From: Phorcus lineatus
Lineage: Eukaryota > Mollusca > Gastropoda > Trochida > Trochidae
Direction: 5' to 3'
Assembly: GCA_921293015.1 (NCBI GenBank)
Contig: OV121092.1
Span: 5,834,001-5,898,000, forward strand
Length of the DNA: 64,000 nt
The position numbers and the translations under genes are program-made. The notes below the pieces were generated by a model. The model saw only the letters and a program-made list of their open reading frames with translations, did no database searches and had not been told where the DNA came from. This document shows positions 12,601-26,600 of the stretch, piece after piece. How positions within the stretch are numbered: position 1 is the stretch's first letter; each line of letters opens with the position of its first letter.

Positions 12601-15600
12601 CATCCATACTACCACAGAACTCTGCACCATTTCAAACTTAGCATTTTGATTATGAAGTTTTGCACGAGTGAAAATATAAATTCGACATAATATGGGATTC
12701 GAACATGGAACCTCTAAGTTGATAGTCAGACACTCTACCTATTAAGCTAAAGGGATATCCCACTTCCTAAAATGCTTTTGTACCTTTTGATCTATACACA
12801 AGGACGGTAACTAAACCAGATATTTATGCATACTGATACAGAGGACGCAGGAAGATTGGAGTTGAGAGAAAGCTCAACAACTAGTCGGCTATCACTGACT
12901 GAAAAAGATTATATTCAATAAAGTCCCACTTCATTCATCTGTTATATATATAGATTCTACTGTTGGTTAAGCTAAATATAGGACCCTTGAACTAAACGAA
13001 CAAAGTTACTACGATCGGGCAGGCATTTCAAATCAATTATAAATAACGATTGTGAAGCACATGGTTTGTTCAATTTCACTGTCAACAAAGTCGTCAATCA
13101 ACTTCAATTTTCCATGTCTATTTTAGTTTGCCAGGAAATTAAAGTAAACATTCAATTTCATCGCAAAGCAATCTTTTATGATATAACCACAGATTGATAG
13201 AAAGCTTTTGCAATCAAAAGTGCATTTCGGTGCAAAGAATCGCCTTACAATGCCCCTTGCTGGTTAATTAAACAGTCAATTTGGGTAATAAACGTCCTGC
13301 GATATAGTCACTCTTCCTGATCAATGCAATCAATACACAAACATGGTGCCAAAGCGACAGTGGGAGGATCCAGAGGTCAGCAACATATTGCAGTGGTAAC
13401 CTCTTGTGCAGCAGTGTCAGATAGCAGGAATAAAAGCTATGTAGCTCATCAGTCTTTGCATCATTTTGAACATTTGAAACATACTGAAAGTAATTGATTT
13501 GGAATTAATTATTTAAGTTGTAGTCTTCATGTCAGAGAAATAGAGCAATTGCTTAGGAGCTATTTGGAAATCTGAAGATCTTCATTACAATGGCGTCCAA
13601 ATATTGCAGTGTGCAGCCTTTTCAGAAAGCAAGAATCAAAGCTTTGTAGCTCATCAGTTTTGACATGATTTTGAACTTTTGAGACCTATGTAAAATGATA
13701 ATTTTTTGTATTAGTTGCACTTGTTAGTGTCAAATCTGGCAATCCTAAAAGTTTTAGGAGTCTTTATGTCACTAAGTAGTTCTCGAAAATATTTAAACTT
13801 AACAAAACACTTGTAAACAGTCACAACAGATACATGTTCACAAATATTTTCCATTTTTGTATCGATTTCTTTCAATCAAATTGTAATGCTTCAGTCAGTT
13901 TAAGTAATTCTATTTATTTTACATGATTAGTTTAATCTTTATTAGTCATCCAGCACATTTAATAGCTCAAAAGATTTTAATACAATCAATTAACAAACCA
14001 CCAGCAATCAGTCAGATCTGTACAATGAAGTATTCAAACCATAATCAAAGTTAAATTCTCTTTCATGAAGGAAAATGTATCAAGTGAACCAACAAATATT
14101 TTATTCAGTTCAAGTAAATATTGAAACATTTTTGTGTTGAGTCTGTGAATTACAACAGTTATTTTATTGAATTATTCTTCCAGATTGGCAGTTTCATTTA
14201 GTCAAAATTGAAGGAGATTTTAAACAAACTTTAAAATTTTAATTACATTTTGAGAGCCTTAATTTCGTGCTTCAAGTTCATATTTCTTAAAATGTAAAAG
14301 CATCCTTCGAGTTTACAATTGGTCAATAAAAAATGAATTAATTTGTCAATTTATGTAGCCAAATAACTTCATAAAAAAGGCAATGTGGTAATTAGAATTT
14401 TGAACATGTTTGCCTTTTTGACTAGAAAACATTATACAAGTGACTTTGTTGGTTTTCCGATGAATTAACAGGCTACACCCTAATCTACATTTCGTTAATA
14501 CTTCGCCCTTATGACTCTATCAATACTATTCAAACTCTCCGAGCTAACAGTACAATATTTGAACAATATTTAAACTGCTTAAACTGCTCTGATTTAACAA
14601 ATTATCTCCGGTATATCTCACTCGTCAACAGAGTCGACCACATAAAATCCCAGAAATGCCAAAGTGTCCCAGATTGTTGAAAGTTAACTTAAAACTGAAA
14701 TTGCTTTTTTCTCTCTCTATTTGGTGATGAAGCATTTAAAATGAATTGTGTCAATATCCTATTTAAAGTACAAGATCTCAATAACTGCGTTGACAGAAGC
14801 CATTTTAGATTGCTTTTCAGTATTTAGGGGGCAGTAGCATGTTTTTGAAAAGAATCATTTCTTCAAATTTTCACCAATAAAAAGTTATTTATGCAAAATG
14901 AATCATCTTCAGAGGGTCAAAACATCTCATTATTCAAGCCAATCTTCCGTAGACAGAGAGGAAATTATCAAGCATCAGACAAATGCCACTGGCGGCCATT
15001 TTTGTGTAAACCCCTTTACCGGTAAATCATTTGAGGTAGAAAATAGTTTGCATAGTTAAATTGATCAAGTTACGTTTGTTTGAAAACTGCTTCTATTGAT
15101 TATATAAAATTGTCTCACAATTAATAACATTTATTTTTATTTCCTCAAGATCACTTTATTCATCTGAAAAGAACATGTTAATAAACTTCCATAATCCTTT
15201 AATAAATTTGATTTTAACGATATTAAAAGTGGCCTTTTAGGAGTTAGTAGTGTCAGAAAGAGAAGGAGGTTTATGGATTATCAACTTCTTTGTTATTGCA
15301 CCGTTTCAGTCTAGAATATTCCACCATTTTCAAGTATGAAACCAATTTTGTAAATTTGATATATAAAAAAAAAAAGGTAAATTAAAAACTTGATGACTTT
15401 TTTCTTACAAAGCTGATGATCTAACCTTCAACATTTCAATTTTCTTAAGATGAACAAATGGATGGTAGATTTCCTCAGGTTATATGAGGAAATACTTCTC
15501 CAATCAAAGCTTTACAGCCGTCAATTAAGTCTCATAGCACTGTTAATGACACAGTTAAGTCTTTAGAAAGTAGCAGAAACACTATGCATCAAGTTTATCA

Positions 15601-18600
15601 ACCAATTCTTTAAAATCTTTTCAATTTGAATGTTCCAAAATTGTTGAAGATGACTTCTTTATAATACGAAACAGTTAATCAAATAAATAGGATAAAAACA
15701 AAACCAATCCTGAAAAGCAACATAGAAATGATAGTTTTGAAGATTGACAAGTTTTGTTTATTGCAAAATGAACCCTTCAGTAAGAAAATTAAATGACACA
15801 TATTTTTAAAAACGAAAATTGTTGACACGTTCAGAAAACTTACAGTTCTAGGAACATACTTCAACCCAGCTAGCTTTTGTCCACGTAAAGGTGAAGGGGC
15901 TTACACCAAACATGTGAATGATAAACCCAACCTTAATCGAGTTCAAGCAAAGTACATATGGAAATCTTTGAAGGTGGACGTAAGTGTCTTGTACGCTAGG
16001 AAATGACAGCTCGGCGTTGTCAATTTCCTAACAGGGATTCCTTACATGCTTAATCTAACCTGCTTCAAACAACGAGCAGCACAAACAGAAGGAGTCTATT
16101 TTCGATAACGATACAACTCCTTTTAGATCATGCCGCATGAAAATTAATGGTGTTGTTCTTGGGGGTGAGGTGAATTTAGGTGTTACTTTCTATTTGTGAC
16201 CTGTGGGCTAACTAGATCTTTCATGTTGTAGAATATTACCAAAACTTTAGTCCTTGCATGATTATTGTGTTACATAAATTTCATATGTGCACATGTGGTC
16301 CTACAGATTTCCATGACAGCATTTGCTTTCTTCTTCTTGTAAATATATAATACAGACAATGTTAATACGAAAAATAATTTGTTATAGTTGTTCTATAAGT
16401 TATCTGCCTTTCATTTTATTTGACTGAAAAATTAACAATATAGATATCTTCTCATCAGACATCAAATGTACTCATGCATTTAATACATATAAATATATTC
16501 CTTTAAAACTTGACAATTTTCAAACACAACACTATATTTAATATATATATCAATCCATTTTTAACCTCTACTCAATAACTTACATTCCAGAGATATTAAT
16601 AATTCATAATTAATATTGGTAACATATCTAAAGCAAAAAATGAAAACAATAAGACCTTTTTATTGATCTTGTGATTGTAAAGATGATCAAAAGCAGGTAC
16701 ATGATTTTTTAAAGAAACTTTTTAATGGATCTTGCTTGAGAAGAACCGTCATCTTTAAGAGACATTTCTTTATAACCTCCACTGAGGAACCGGAAAGTTA
16801 AAAGGATTGTCCGTTTAGCGTTATTGATGAAAGATGATGAAATTTTCAGATGCCATGTGCTAAAATGGCAGTTTTTATTTAAAAGGTTCTTCTTCCCAAA
16901 GTGTGCATCTTTAAACTTTGATATTTCCAGGAAAAAAGCCTCTTTTGTTTCTTTTCAGAAAGTCATATCTCTAACATAATATCCACACAAAGAATTTAAA
17001 TATTTTTCTCATGATATTTGTGAAAAATGATGTACACTGCGTATTCTGACCTTAGTTATAATGAGATAAAAGGTCTTTTTAAAGCATATTGTTCTCCTTA
17101 TGGAAACAACAGTGACAACAACATGGACTGTTGATGGATTATTTAAGAAAAATTTTACTTGATACATATTTGGATAATCTTAATGGAACATAAACATCAA
17201 AAGATCTTACATAAAGTATTTTGAAATTTAATTATTGACAAGAAAGTATCTTGAAAGCATCTTTTTTTTCATTTTCATTTTTTAAAATCTGTTTGATAAA
17301 AATATCTTTTAATATAGATTCTTTATGCACCAACATTCTTAACTTTTGAAATATACTCCTAAAACAGAAATGATACACAAACATTGATAATGTCATTTTA
17401 TGACAACTATGATTTCAGTTTTAATTACCATGAAATCAACTTCACCTACTGGAAACCATAAAATTCATTTTCACATAATCAGTACTTCACATATTCTTTG
17501 CATATTGCATAAAACACAAAACTTAAAAAATCGATAGATATTAAATCCATAAATCTTAAATGTACTTTTCATATCACTAATCAATCACTTGTCGTTGTTT
17601 ACTTAGTGAGACAAGTGCAGTTCACAAAACAACCCCTTCGGGTCATACCTAATGAATGGACCTTGTAATTGATTTCAATCACTGCTAGCCCGGCTTTACT
17701 AATTAATAACTGTTTGTTTAGCCTCTTGAAATATACAACAGCCCTGGGCCAAGATTCCGAAGCCTTTGATTCTTGGCTATACAATATTGGTAATTGCTGT
17801 TTTGAAATTCGATTACATCTCTTTTGCATCTTGCGTAGGGTCTTAGCTTGAATTTGTAAGTGAACTAAATTGAAGTATGCAAATGTTAAAAATCCAGACA
17901 ATTTGGGGCATTTTTGTTTTTTCTCTGTCACAAAACGATCCTGACTTTGAGATAGATATGTTGGCAGTATAAAGAAATGAAGGAAATTAATTAATAATAG
18001 TTAATTTTTATTTCAATTCATTCTTTTTGCATAATTTTTTTTTACCACTTTCAGGTATTATATTTATCATGTAAATACGCAGAAGTTGAAAATCCATAAA
18101 ATCCTTGTTTTTTTCTCTAATAAGACAGCTCATAGTGTTTTGAAGTAGTCATTGATTTTAATTAAATCATCTAAATAATTTAATTTTTTTTTAGCATTTT
18201 GAAATAAAAAAGCTCTTGGCCAAGGTTTTTAACAAATCTTTTTTACTAAGATCGAAACATAAATAGAGTTTTCAGTTTATTTCATTCCAAACAGGGTTTC
18301 TAAATTAAAGACTAATAACAAATAAACTTGTTCAACATTTTGAAACATACAAGAGGCCTGTCAGGTAGATTTCATGTCAGTCGATGGTCTGTCTGAAACC
18401 TGAGTGAGATCAATAGCTAATTAATTATTCACGAAACGACAGCCTTGCTGTCAATCACACCATGCGGAAGCCTCGTCCGATAACCTCAGAGATGATTGGA
18501 TGAAATGTACGTGATTCACTGCCACGGATGATTCAAATTCTCGTCGAATTTGCACAATAATTTTTAGGAGCATAATAAACTTAATAAACCAAAAAAGGTT

Positions 18601-20614
18601 TATATGACAAATATTCTTACTGTCTGTAAATGAATTAAGAAATCATAATTAATAATTCCAAAACTTACAAATATCTAAAAAAAAATTTCAAGAATACCAA
18701 GTTAGATTGACATAAGTAAACCCTATGTAAACCGCACACAAGACAAGACAAGGCAAGACTTGTCCAATTAAATGTACATGTCTTGTCCAATATTTATAAG
18801 CTGGGTTTGATTGACAAGAATAATTTGGCAGGAGATCATGCTTATAATGAGAAATAGATTACTAACCTAAAATACTATAAAAATCATGATTTTATTGATA
18901 TAAACTTCTTTATCATAAAATTCATAATGGTTTCGGAGTACATTCTCATTTCATCGGGAGTAAGCTTATACTCAAAAGTGTCATTAATTTCATGATGAAA
19001 AAGTCGTTATCCAAAAAATCTTGTGATTTCTAATGTATGGCACTTCTAAATGACTTAAAACACTTGAGTTCAATGTGATAATATATATTTTGGAACAAAT
19101 CAACATTATGAAATTTATCTTTTACTTTATTGTATCGAAATTTGCCAGTTCGGATCAATATTTATACGAAGACCAAGTACAATAGAGGATTAGATTAGTT
19201 ATACACGCGAGATATTTGAAATCTTGGTTGACTCCGAGAGAACAGTTTGGAAGAACACGATAATTATCTGATTGCCCCATGTAGTAGACAAGAATGTAAT
19301 GTAATGTACAATGTCGGCGGTATTGATGTATATTGTCTGAAGGCATGATTAAATATTCATTCATTGTACAATCAAATTAAGAGTTCAGTGGTCTCGAACA
19401 TTATGTGTTATGCTTGTGTAATTTGAGTGTCAGTGAAGAGTTATATTCAAGCAAGAGTTCATTAACCTGTATAAAAGAGATTAAAATATTTTATCATCCA
19501 AAACTGACTTTCAAAATTGATATCGCTTAGATACCAAGCGATATCTACAAGTGATACCTACATTGTAGATATTGCAACAATCAAATCATACTAAGGCTTT
19601 TGCATCATCTATTTACGACTCACTATGTTTTTGCATCACTGAGAACACTGATAACAATGCTATGACGTCACAATGTTGATAACAAAATAGAAGACTTTAT
19701 TAATCTGTCACACACTTATAAAATTGTTCAACACGACCAAAAGTGGCCTCTGAGACAATAAAATCATTACTAAACATGTTATACATGTATAAGAGTTATG
19801 AAATATAAAATATTATAAAATATAATACATAGAGTGAACCAAGTGATGCCTTACAGTAATATATATGAAATGGCTGATTGATAAAACTTTTCTACAACAT
19901 CTTTAAAACTATTGCAGCGATGGATTTCCCGTAATTGTTGTGTTGTGATGCGTGTTGGACAATAAATATATAGCCTAATTAATTTAACATAATGAGATTT
20001 TTATTGAATTAATTTATTTCTTACATTCTTACAACTCATGTTGACCACGTAGCCCTTCGTCTGTCATTAACGGATAATTCCAGCGAGTTCATATTTACTA
20101 AGAGGAACATCTCACGTCAATACCCCTCAAAATAGTGAGTTTTGTAAAGTAGCCGCTATAAAATAAGCTTGGTACTACATAAGTTAACCAGATACTATTG
20201 AATGATTATGGATGTGAAATCTTCTATCTGTTGATAACTTCATACTTCTAAATTCATTTTCTAAAATATACAGTCAAACAGACAACATGGCAGAAATCTC
20301 CAATGGACAATAAATAAGCTGTTGTCTTGTGAATAAAAGCAAAATTCAAACCTCGAAAGCATCTGATAAATCATTTTAAATCATTATCAAGATAAAATTA
20401 TGCAATAAAGATCGACCTACCAGTGTAGTTTTCATGTTTGGAACCGGCCGGGAGGGTGAAGACGATATCATGACTGGCGCCGCGGTATACGAGGATATTG
20501 TCCTTCTGGTTCAGTCTGTAGGCAACCTCGTAAGTCAATGACTGATCAACACTCTGAAAATAATGATAATAATAATAAAACAGTAATAATAATAATAAAA
20601 GTAGTAGTAATAAT

Positions 20615-20647
<33 letters not shown>

Positions 20648-23600
20648 TATCACAAATATCAAAATGGAGTGCATGCTCAAAGCGCTCCATGCATTATAAC
20701 CCTGGCCTAACCAAAGAGCCAGTTACAGCGCTTACGATACAATCTTCACCAGGTACCCAATTAGTACTACTGGGTGAACAGAGACACATTTTGAAAAAAA
20801 TCTCCTGCCTAATGAGACACCACAAGTTTCTCAAGTCAGTCTCAGTATGGGGCTGGGAATAACCCTTCAAACTATCAGTTAATACAGCAATGAATCAGAT
20901 AACCCAGCCATCCGGCGAGCCATGCCAGATAATGCCGAACTTCACCGAATCGGACAACTGAGCTATGCACAGGCCCAGTGCCTCAAATCTTTAAATTATA
21001 GGTAAGCTTACAAAAAATACCAATGATTTATAACTACAGAGGTTTGAACAAAATTTTCTCTTCCTCCTCTGCATATCAAACATGATTTAGTCCGATGAAG
21101 AGAGCGGTGTCATAGTTTCAATATGTGCACATTTACAGATACTGGTTTTCTTTAGCAATGATTGGTTCACTGAGAGTTCTCCTCCTGTGTTGAACATCAC
21201 AAACCAAATATTTGCGACATTATCAAAGTAGAATATTGCATGAGAAGCAGCCGTTTTGATGCAGTTTTTAGTAGACTTAAAAGTGTGATTCAATGAAGAA
21301 ATAACTAAAAATCGTGCAATCATGACTTTTGATTCTTTTTTACATAATTCTCTCTGCTCACCGAGAACTGACTGTCCTCGTCTATCCACTCGTTACAGAA
21401 GACGGTGAATTCGGTCCGCATCTCCACCCCGCGTTCTGGCTTCACCGTACAACGTCCTTTACTCGGGCTGCGGTTCACTCGGAAGTAGGTTTGGGCCATG
21501 TACTTATGGGTCATTCCTGTAAGAAGAACGCTCATGATTGTAACGGCCCAGAATAAAACTATATGCAGCTAAGGATGTAGTCGAAACCATCACGTGTTTT
21601 AATATTTTCACCTTAAGGATGTCCGTATCTCAAATTTAAAGTATTAAACTTTTTTCCTAACTTATTTTTTTAAAGTTTTAGTGTATTTGCTTGAAATATC
21701 CACCCCAAAAAATAGGGGTTAGTGTGGGTTTTTTCGAGATATTTTAAGACAAAAATCCATCTGTCAGTCAGAGTTTTAACATGGGAGTCTATGGGAAAAT
21801 GATGACCTTTTCGGAGAAATCTTAAATTTTAATTAGTTCCTGTATTAAACTTTTTTTAATATGAAAACATGTTATAGATTTAACATAATCTTCTTCCAGG
21901 TAAAAAGTGAAAAATATGTATGGTACTGTGGGTTTTTAGCCGCTACGGCACATCATGTATTCAAACATTTCAATTAAATTATCAACATTCAAACTATTTT
22001 TGGACTAAGAACATGCTTTCTTCCACTCATTATCTAAAAATTATACCTGAACGCATTCATAAAATTATATTCATCCAAAAACATCTACTTTCTAAGAAAA
22101 ACAGATAATAGAACTTGCTCAAATAATAGTTACTATCAAAATTGCTGAGTCAGCAAAATTGTGAATTATTTCAAAATGAAAATACTACGTTTCTTTATTA
22201 TGATGAAAATTTAGTCAGAAATCATCAAAATTGAGAAATTACCACTTCATTTTGGTTTACTATATAAGAACATTTATGGTTGTTTGAATTTTGTAACTGA
22301 CTGAGGAGCGAACATCCTTAACTATCTTAACTAGTCAAAGGATGAGTGTTTATACTTGTTTAGCATAGAACTGAAGGATAGTTTAAGGCAATCTTTTACT
22401 TTTCCATCATTTTTATCAATCAGTTACTTTTCTACCTTCAGATTCATAAATCTATATTTTAAAACTCGGCTAAAAAAATATTTTGAAAAATAGCAAAATT
22501 CTGCATGTAATGTCGAATTGCTATTGTTGATGACATTATTTATGCTTGTTTTGCTACCTCTCTCAAAAACTGTTCGATAATGCTAAATTAAGTTTGGGTA
22601 TTATCTGTCATATGAAACTTTCTCTATTACAATACAAATCAATAAAATGTATATACCAATGACTACCTAGCCACACAAGCTAACATCAAACTGTTCAGTT
22701 TATTTCCTCCCAAAACATTGTTCTTTCAGAAATACATCGTCAATTTCCCGTCTCTTTAAGTCCCAAGAGCCTCTCTTTCATGTAGAGATCAGCCAATCAA
22801 ACAGATCACAACCCTAATTTGAGCGAAGCCCCTTTAATATGGAGACCCTTATCGTTGCTACTTTAAGGCAAATACTCTCCCTAAAAACAATGCAAACTTC
22901 TTTTGCCAATATGATCCCTCACAAAAAACTTAAAGTTTTTACTTTAAAAGAAAAAATAATAATTTTTTATAGAGATCTTGAATTATCTTTTATTTCAAAG
23001 CCTTGACTGTGTACAATGCCAACACTTTCTAGACTTAAGAAAGCTCCTTTAAAATTTTTACTCTATACAACAGACAATCTGTCTACTTCACAAGAGGAGA
23101 TTCCAATAAAAGTACGTCACTCCAATGCATTCAAGAATAATTGGCCATACATTAAATGCTTTATATCAACTGGTTGCATATTGACCGAATCTACAACAAT
23201 CCCTGAAGATTTCGGCCCAGATAGGGGATCAATTTCTCATCCATTTCAAAATGACTTGGTCATGGTATCAACAACAGTTTCTGGCGAATAAACATATTGA
23301 ACATGCCGATCATCGGGTTAGCACTCCTAGGATTAGAAATATGCCAAATGTCAATTAATTCATCGTTTATGAGATGATATGAAGTCATGTCTGAAACACC
23401 GATATTCGAGATTGCTTGTGCATTTTTGGCATTTTAGCACATTCAACAGAGAGCATGTTAGCTCAGTCATGTTGATTCTATCAGGGATATTGTCGATTCT
23501 ATCAGGGATATTGTCGATTCTATCAGGGATATTGTAGGCTGTATTTGCAGACAAATATTCCAGAGTTCAAAATGTGCTAAGTACGTCCATTTGTCGATTT

Positions 23601-26600
23601 CATCGGCTGATTGATGGCTGAGTGATCGTGATGCTAACTCCTATTTATGTACACAACAAGATTAACTGCAAGCAGTTGATACAAAAACATGAGGAAATTG
23701 ACCATTTTCTATCCTTTCTCTAAGCTTCCAGGGAAATTAACAAATTTTGCTGTCAAGATTTTTTTGTATTGTCTTCTTTCATTAGCACTCAATATTGAAG
23801 TGCTTGTTTGACATTATATTCTTTTCTCAAATTCAAACACAACAATGCCTAACATAACACACTACAATGTGAGAATAGAGTTGGAAAATATGAATTAAAA
23901 GCATATCAAATATAATTTTTTTAAATTGCTGAATTTGTTTTTTCTTCAAAGAACTAGCCACCTACCCAAAACAGTCCATGTGCCTAACATATCTGTTCCT
24001 TTCATGCATAGCTACATCCACCTTTCAACACTAGCCAGAACAAACAACCACAAACTAAACTATTGTGCTTCCCTATTCTTCCCCTCCCAATCCCTCATAA
24101 ACTCCAACACCACCAACCCCACCAACAAAACTCTACCCTACGTCCCAAAACGCTACCTCAAATAGCACTGTAACCCTCATTAATTCACATCCCCTACCAA
24201 CACCACCAACAAAACTCTACCCTACGTCCCAAAACTCTACCTCAAATAGCACTGTACCCCTCATTAATTCACATCCCCTACCAACACCACCAACAAAACT
24301 CTACCCTACGTCCCAAAACTCTACCTCAAATAGCACTGTACCCCTCATTAATTCACATCCCCTACCAACACCACCAACAAAACTCTACCCTACGTCCCAA
24401 AACTCTACCTCAAATAGCACTGTACCCCTCATTAATTCACATCCCCTACCAACACCACCAACAAAACTCTACCCTACGTCCCAAAACTCTACCTCAAATA
24501 GCACTGTACCCCTCATTAATTCACATCCCCTACCAACACCACCCACGGACTAATCTACCCTGAAACCCTGCTCAAACTCAAGTGAACATCATCCACCTAC
24601 ACAAACCAAAAAAAGGCTTCCTGCCTTCCTGCTTCTCAATGCAAAATCCCTCTTATTCCCCCCCCCCCCCCATTTCCTCATCCATTTCAAACCCCTGACA
24701 TGACCGAACACCACCCATAAAATAATTAACCATGCCTACCTACTCAAGTAATACTTTACCCCCTCATCCCCTACCACAAACCATTCACATCACCCACCAT
24801 CACAACCCACAGACTACCCTGCCTCCCTGCTCCCCACTCAATTTTCATTGTACCCATCTACTCCCCTGCTCCTCGATGCATAATCTGACATCACCCACAA
24901 ACACTACCAACAGAATAATCTACCCTGCCTCCCAACTCAAGTATCATTAAACCTGTCTTTCCCTACCAGCCCTGAACATCACCAACCTATACCCCTCAAA
25001 AAATAATCTTTGTTGCCTTCCTGCTTCTCTATGCAAAATCACCCTTATCCCCCCCCCCCCCCCCCCCCACCTTTTCTCATCCACTTCAAACCTCTGACAG
25101 CACCCACAGACTTAACTACCCTGCCTCAATACTCCCCACTGAAGTATGATTATACCCTCTCATCTCCTACCAACCACTGACATCACCCACCAACGCCACC
25201 CATAAAATAATCTACTCTGCAACAATTCACATCACGTACAGCTACTGGTCACCCATCAATATTTACTCTTCACACCAGTCTCCAACTGTACGATGAATGC
25301 TTTGTGCAGGGAGAGGCACTCAGGTTCCCTCTTCCCTTGCTGTATCCTGGAGCTTCTATCAACAAGCCAAATCACCAGGAAGAAAATTTCCTTCACTAAA
25401 GCTTTGTTCTGACCAGTCTCCCTTGAAGAACACCTAAATAAAACTAGATTCTAAATTTCTTAACTTCTTGATTTACTGTCCACCCCTAAATCGATTCCCT
25501 CTATTTACCACAATCCAACAAATCTCTATCTACAATCCACTCATAAATCCACTCCACACTCTATCTACCCTTCATCCATAATTCTAATCTGTCTACCCTC
25601 TACCCAAAAATCTGATAAATAGCCACCTACACACTAGTCCCTAGATCATTTACCATCCATCCATAAATCTGCTCCACACATTTGCTCTAACTAGCCTCAT
25701 CTACAACTTACTCTGTATATCCGTATCTGATATACGACTATCCATCCACTAGTCCATATTGTCCCTGCACCCATAAATTCGCTCTAGACTTATGCTGTAT
25801 ATACCACGGTCTGTTATTTTTCTATTCCCCCCCTATTACAGCTCTGCAATTGAATCCACTTGTTTTATTTTCCAGTCACAAGTCAACTCTATTTACCCTT
25901 AATTCACAACTTTACTCTGTCCTCCACCCACTAATTATCCTCCACCCACAACTCTACTCTATCTACCCTCCACCCACATCTCTACTCTATTTACCCTCCA
26001 CCCAAAACTCTACTCCACCCACATCTCTACTCTATCTACCCTCCACCCACAACTCTACCCTCCACCCACATCTCTGCTCTATCTACCCTCCATCCACAAC
26101 TCTACTCTATCTACCCTCCACCCACATCTCTACTCTATCTACCCTCCATCTACAACTCTACTCTATCTACCCTCCACCCACAACTTACCTACGAAATTAC
26201 TTTATCTACCCTCTACCCACTATCTACCCTCCACCCAAAACTTTACACTATTTACCCTCCATCCACAACTCTACTTTCTTAACCCTCCACCCACTATTTA
26301 CCTTCCACTCAAAACTCAACCTTATTTACCCTCCCCTCACTATTTACCTTCCACATAAAACTCGACTCTATTTACCCTCCACCCACTATTAACCCTCCAT
26401 CCCCAAGTATTTACCTGGCGAGCTTGCCTCCACCTGTACTATGAAGGTCTTGTTCTGGTGGAGATAGCGGGGCCGGATGACCAGGGACGGTTTGTCCAGC
26501 CCGGTGAGGGTCTGATCCGCCGGCAGGTTAAAACTGTGGGTGATTTCTTGGCTGATATGGATCGGGAGAGAAGAACCGCGCTTCTTATCATATCCTGTTA

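Larger units (their letters stand above)
9673..20420. other. 10.7-kb intron between exons 21 and 22
   Basis: Mostly AT-rich sequence without recognisable genes. It contains a degenerate satellite (10,380-11,460), a tRNA-like SINE remnant (12,690-12,760), a copy of the TTATGGATTATCAACTTCTT repeat half (15,270-15,290) and a small perfect hairpin at 19,519-19,545 with arms GATATCGCTT. I see nothing else that I can support. Confidence 0.7.
21517..26414. other. 4.9-kb intron between exons 19 and 20
   Basis: The left half is AT-rich and empty of recognised features apart from a 21-bp triplicate at 23,474-23,535. The right half from 24,100 is strikingly C-rich and A/C/T-biased on the plus strand, with an 84-bp tandem array, C homopolymer runs (about 24,658-24,670 and 25,049-25,068) and a CT-rich minisatellite up to the exon 19 donor. 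Open frames here (for example 25,850-26,392, 180 codons) are repeat artefacts. Confidence 0.75.

Noticed and set aside
23016-23291. 91-codon plus-strand frame
   Set aside because: No domain or repeat family recognised, no splice or promoter context; in 64 kb a frame of this size is expected by chance.
24105-24545. CRISPR-like regular repeat
   Set aside because: Whole units are repeated without unique spacers, in an animal-type intron; an ordinary tandem array.
25850-26392. 180-codon plus-strand open frame
   Set aside because: Entirely made of the CT-rich minisatellite; the protein is a P/T/L/Y/S repeat.
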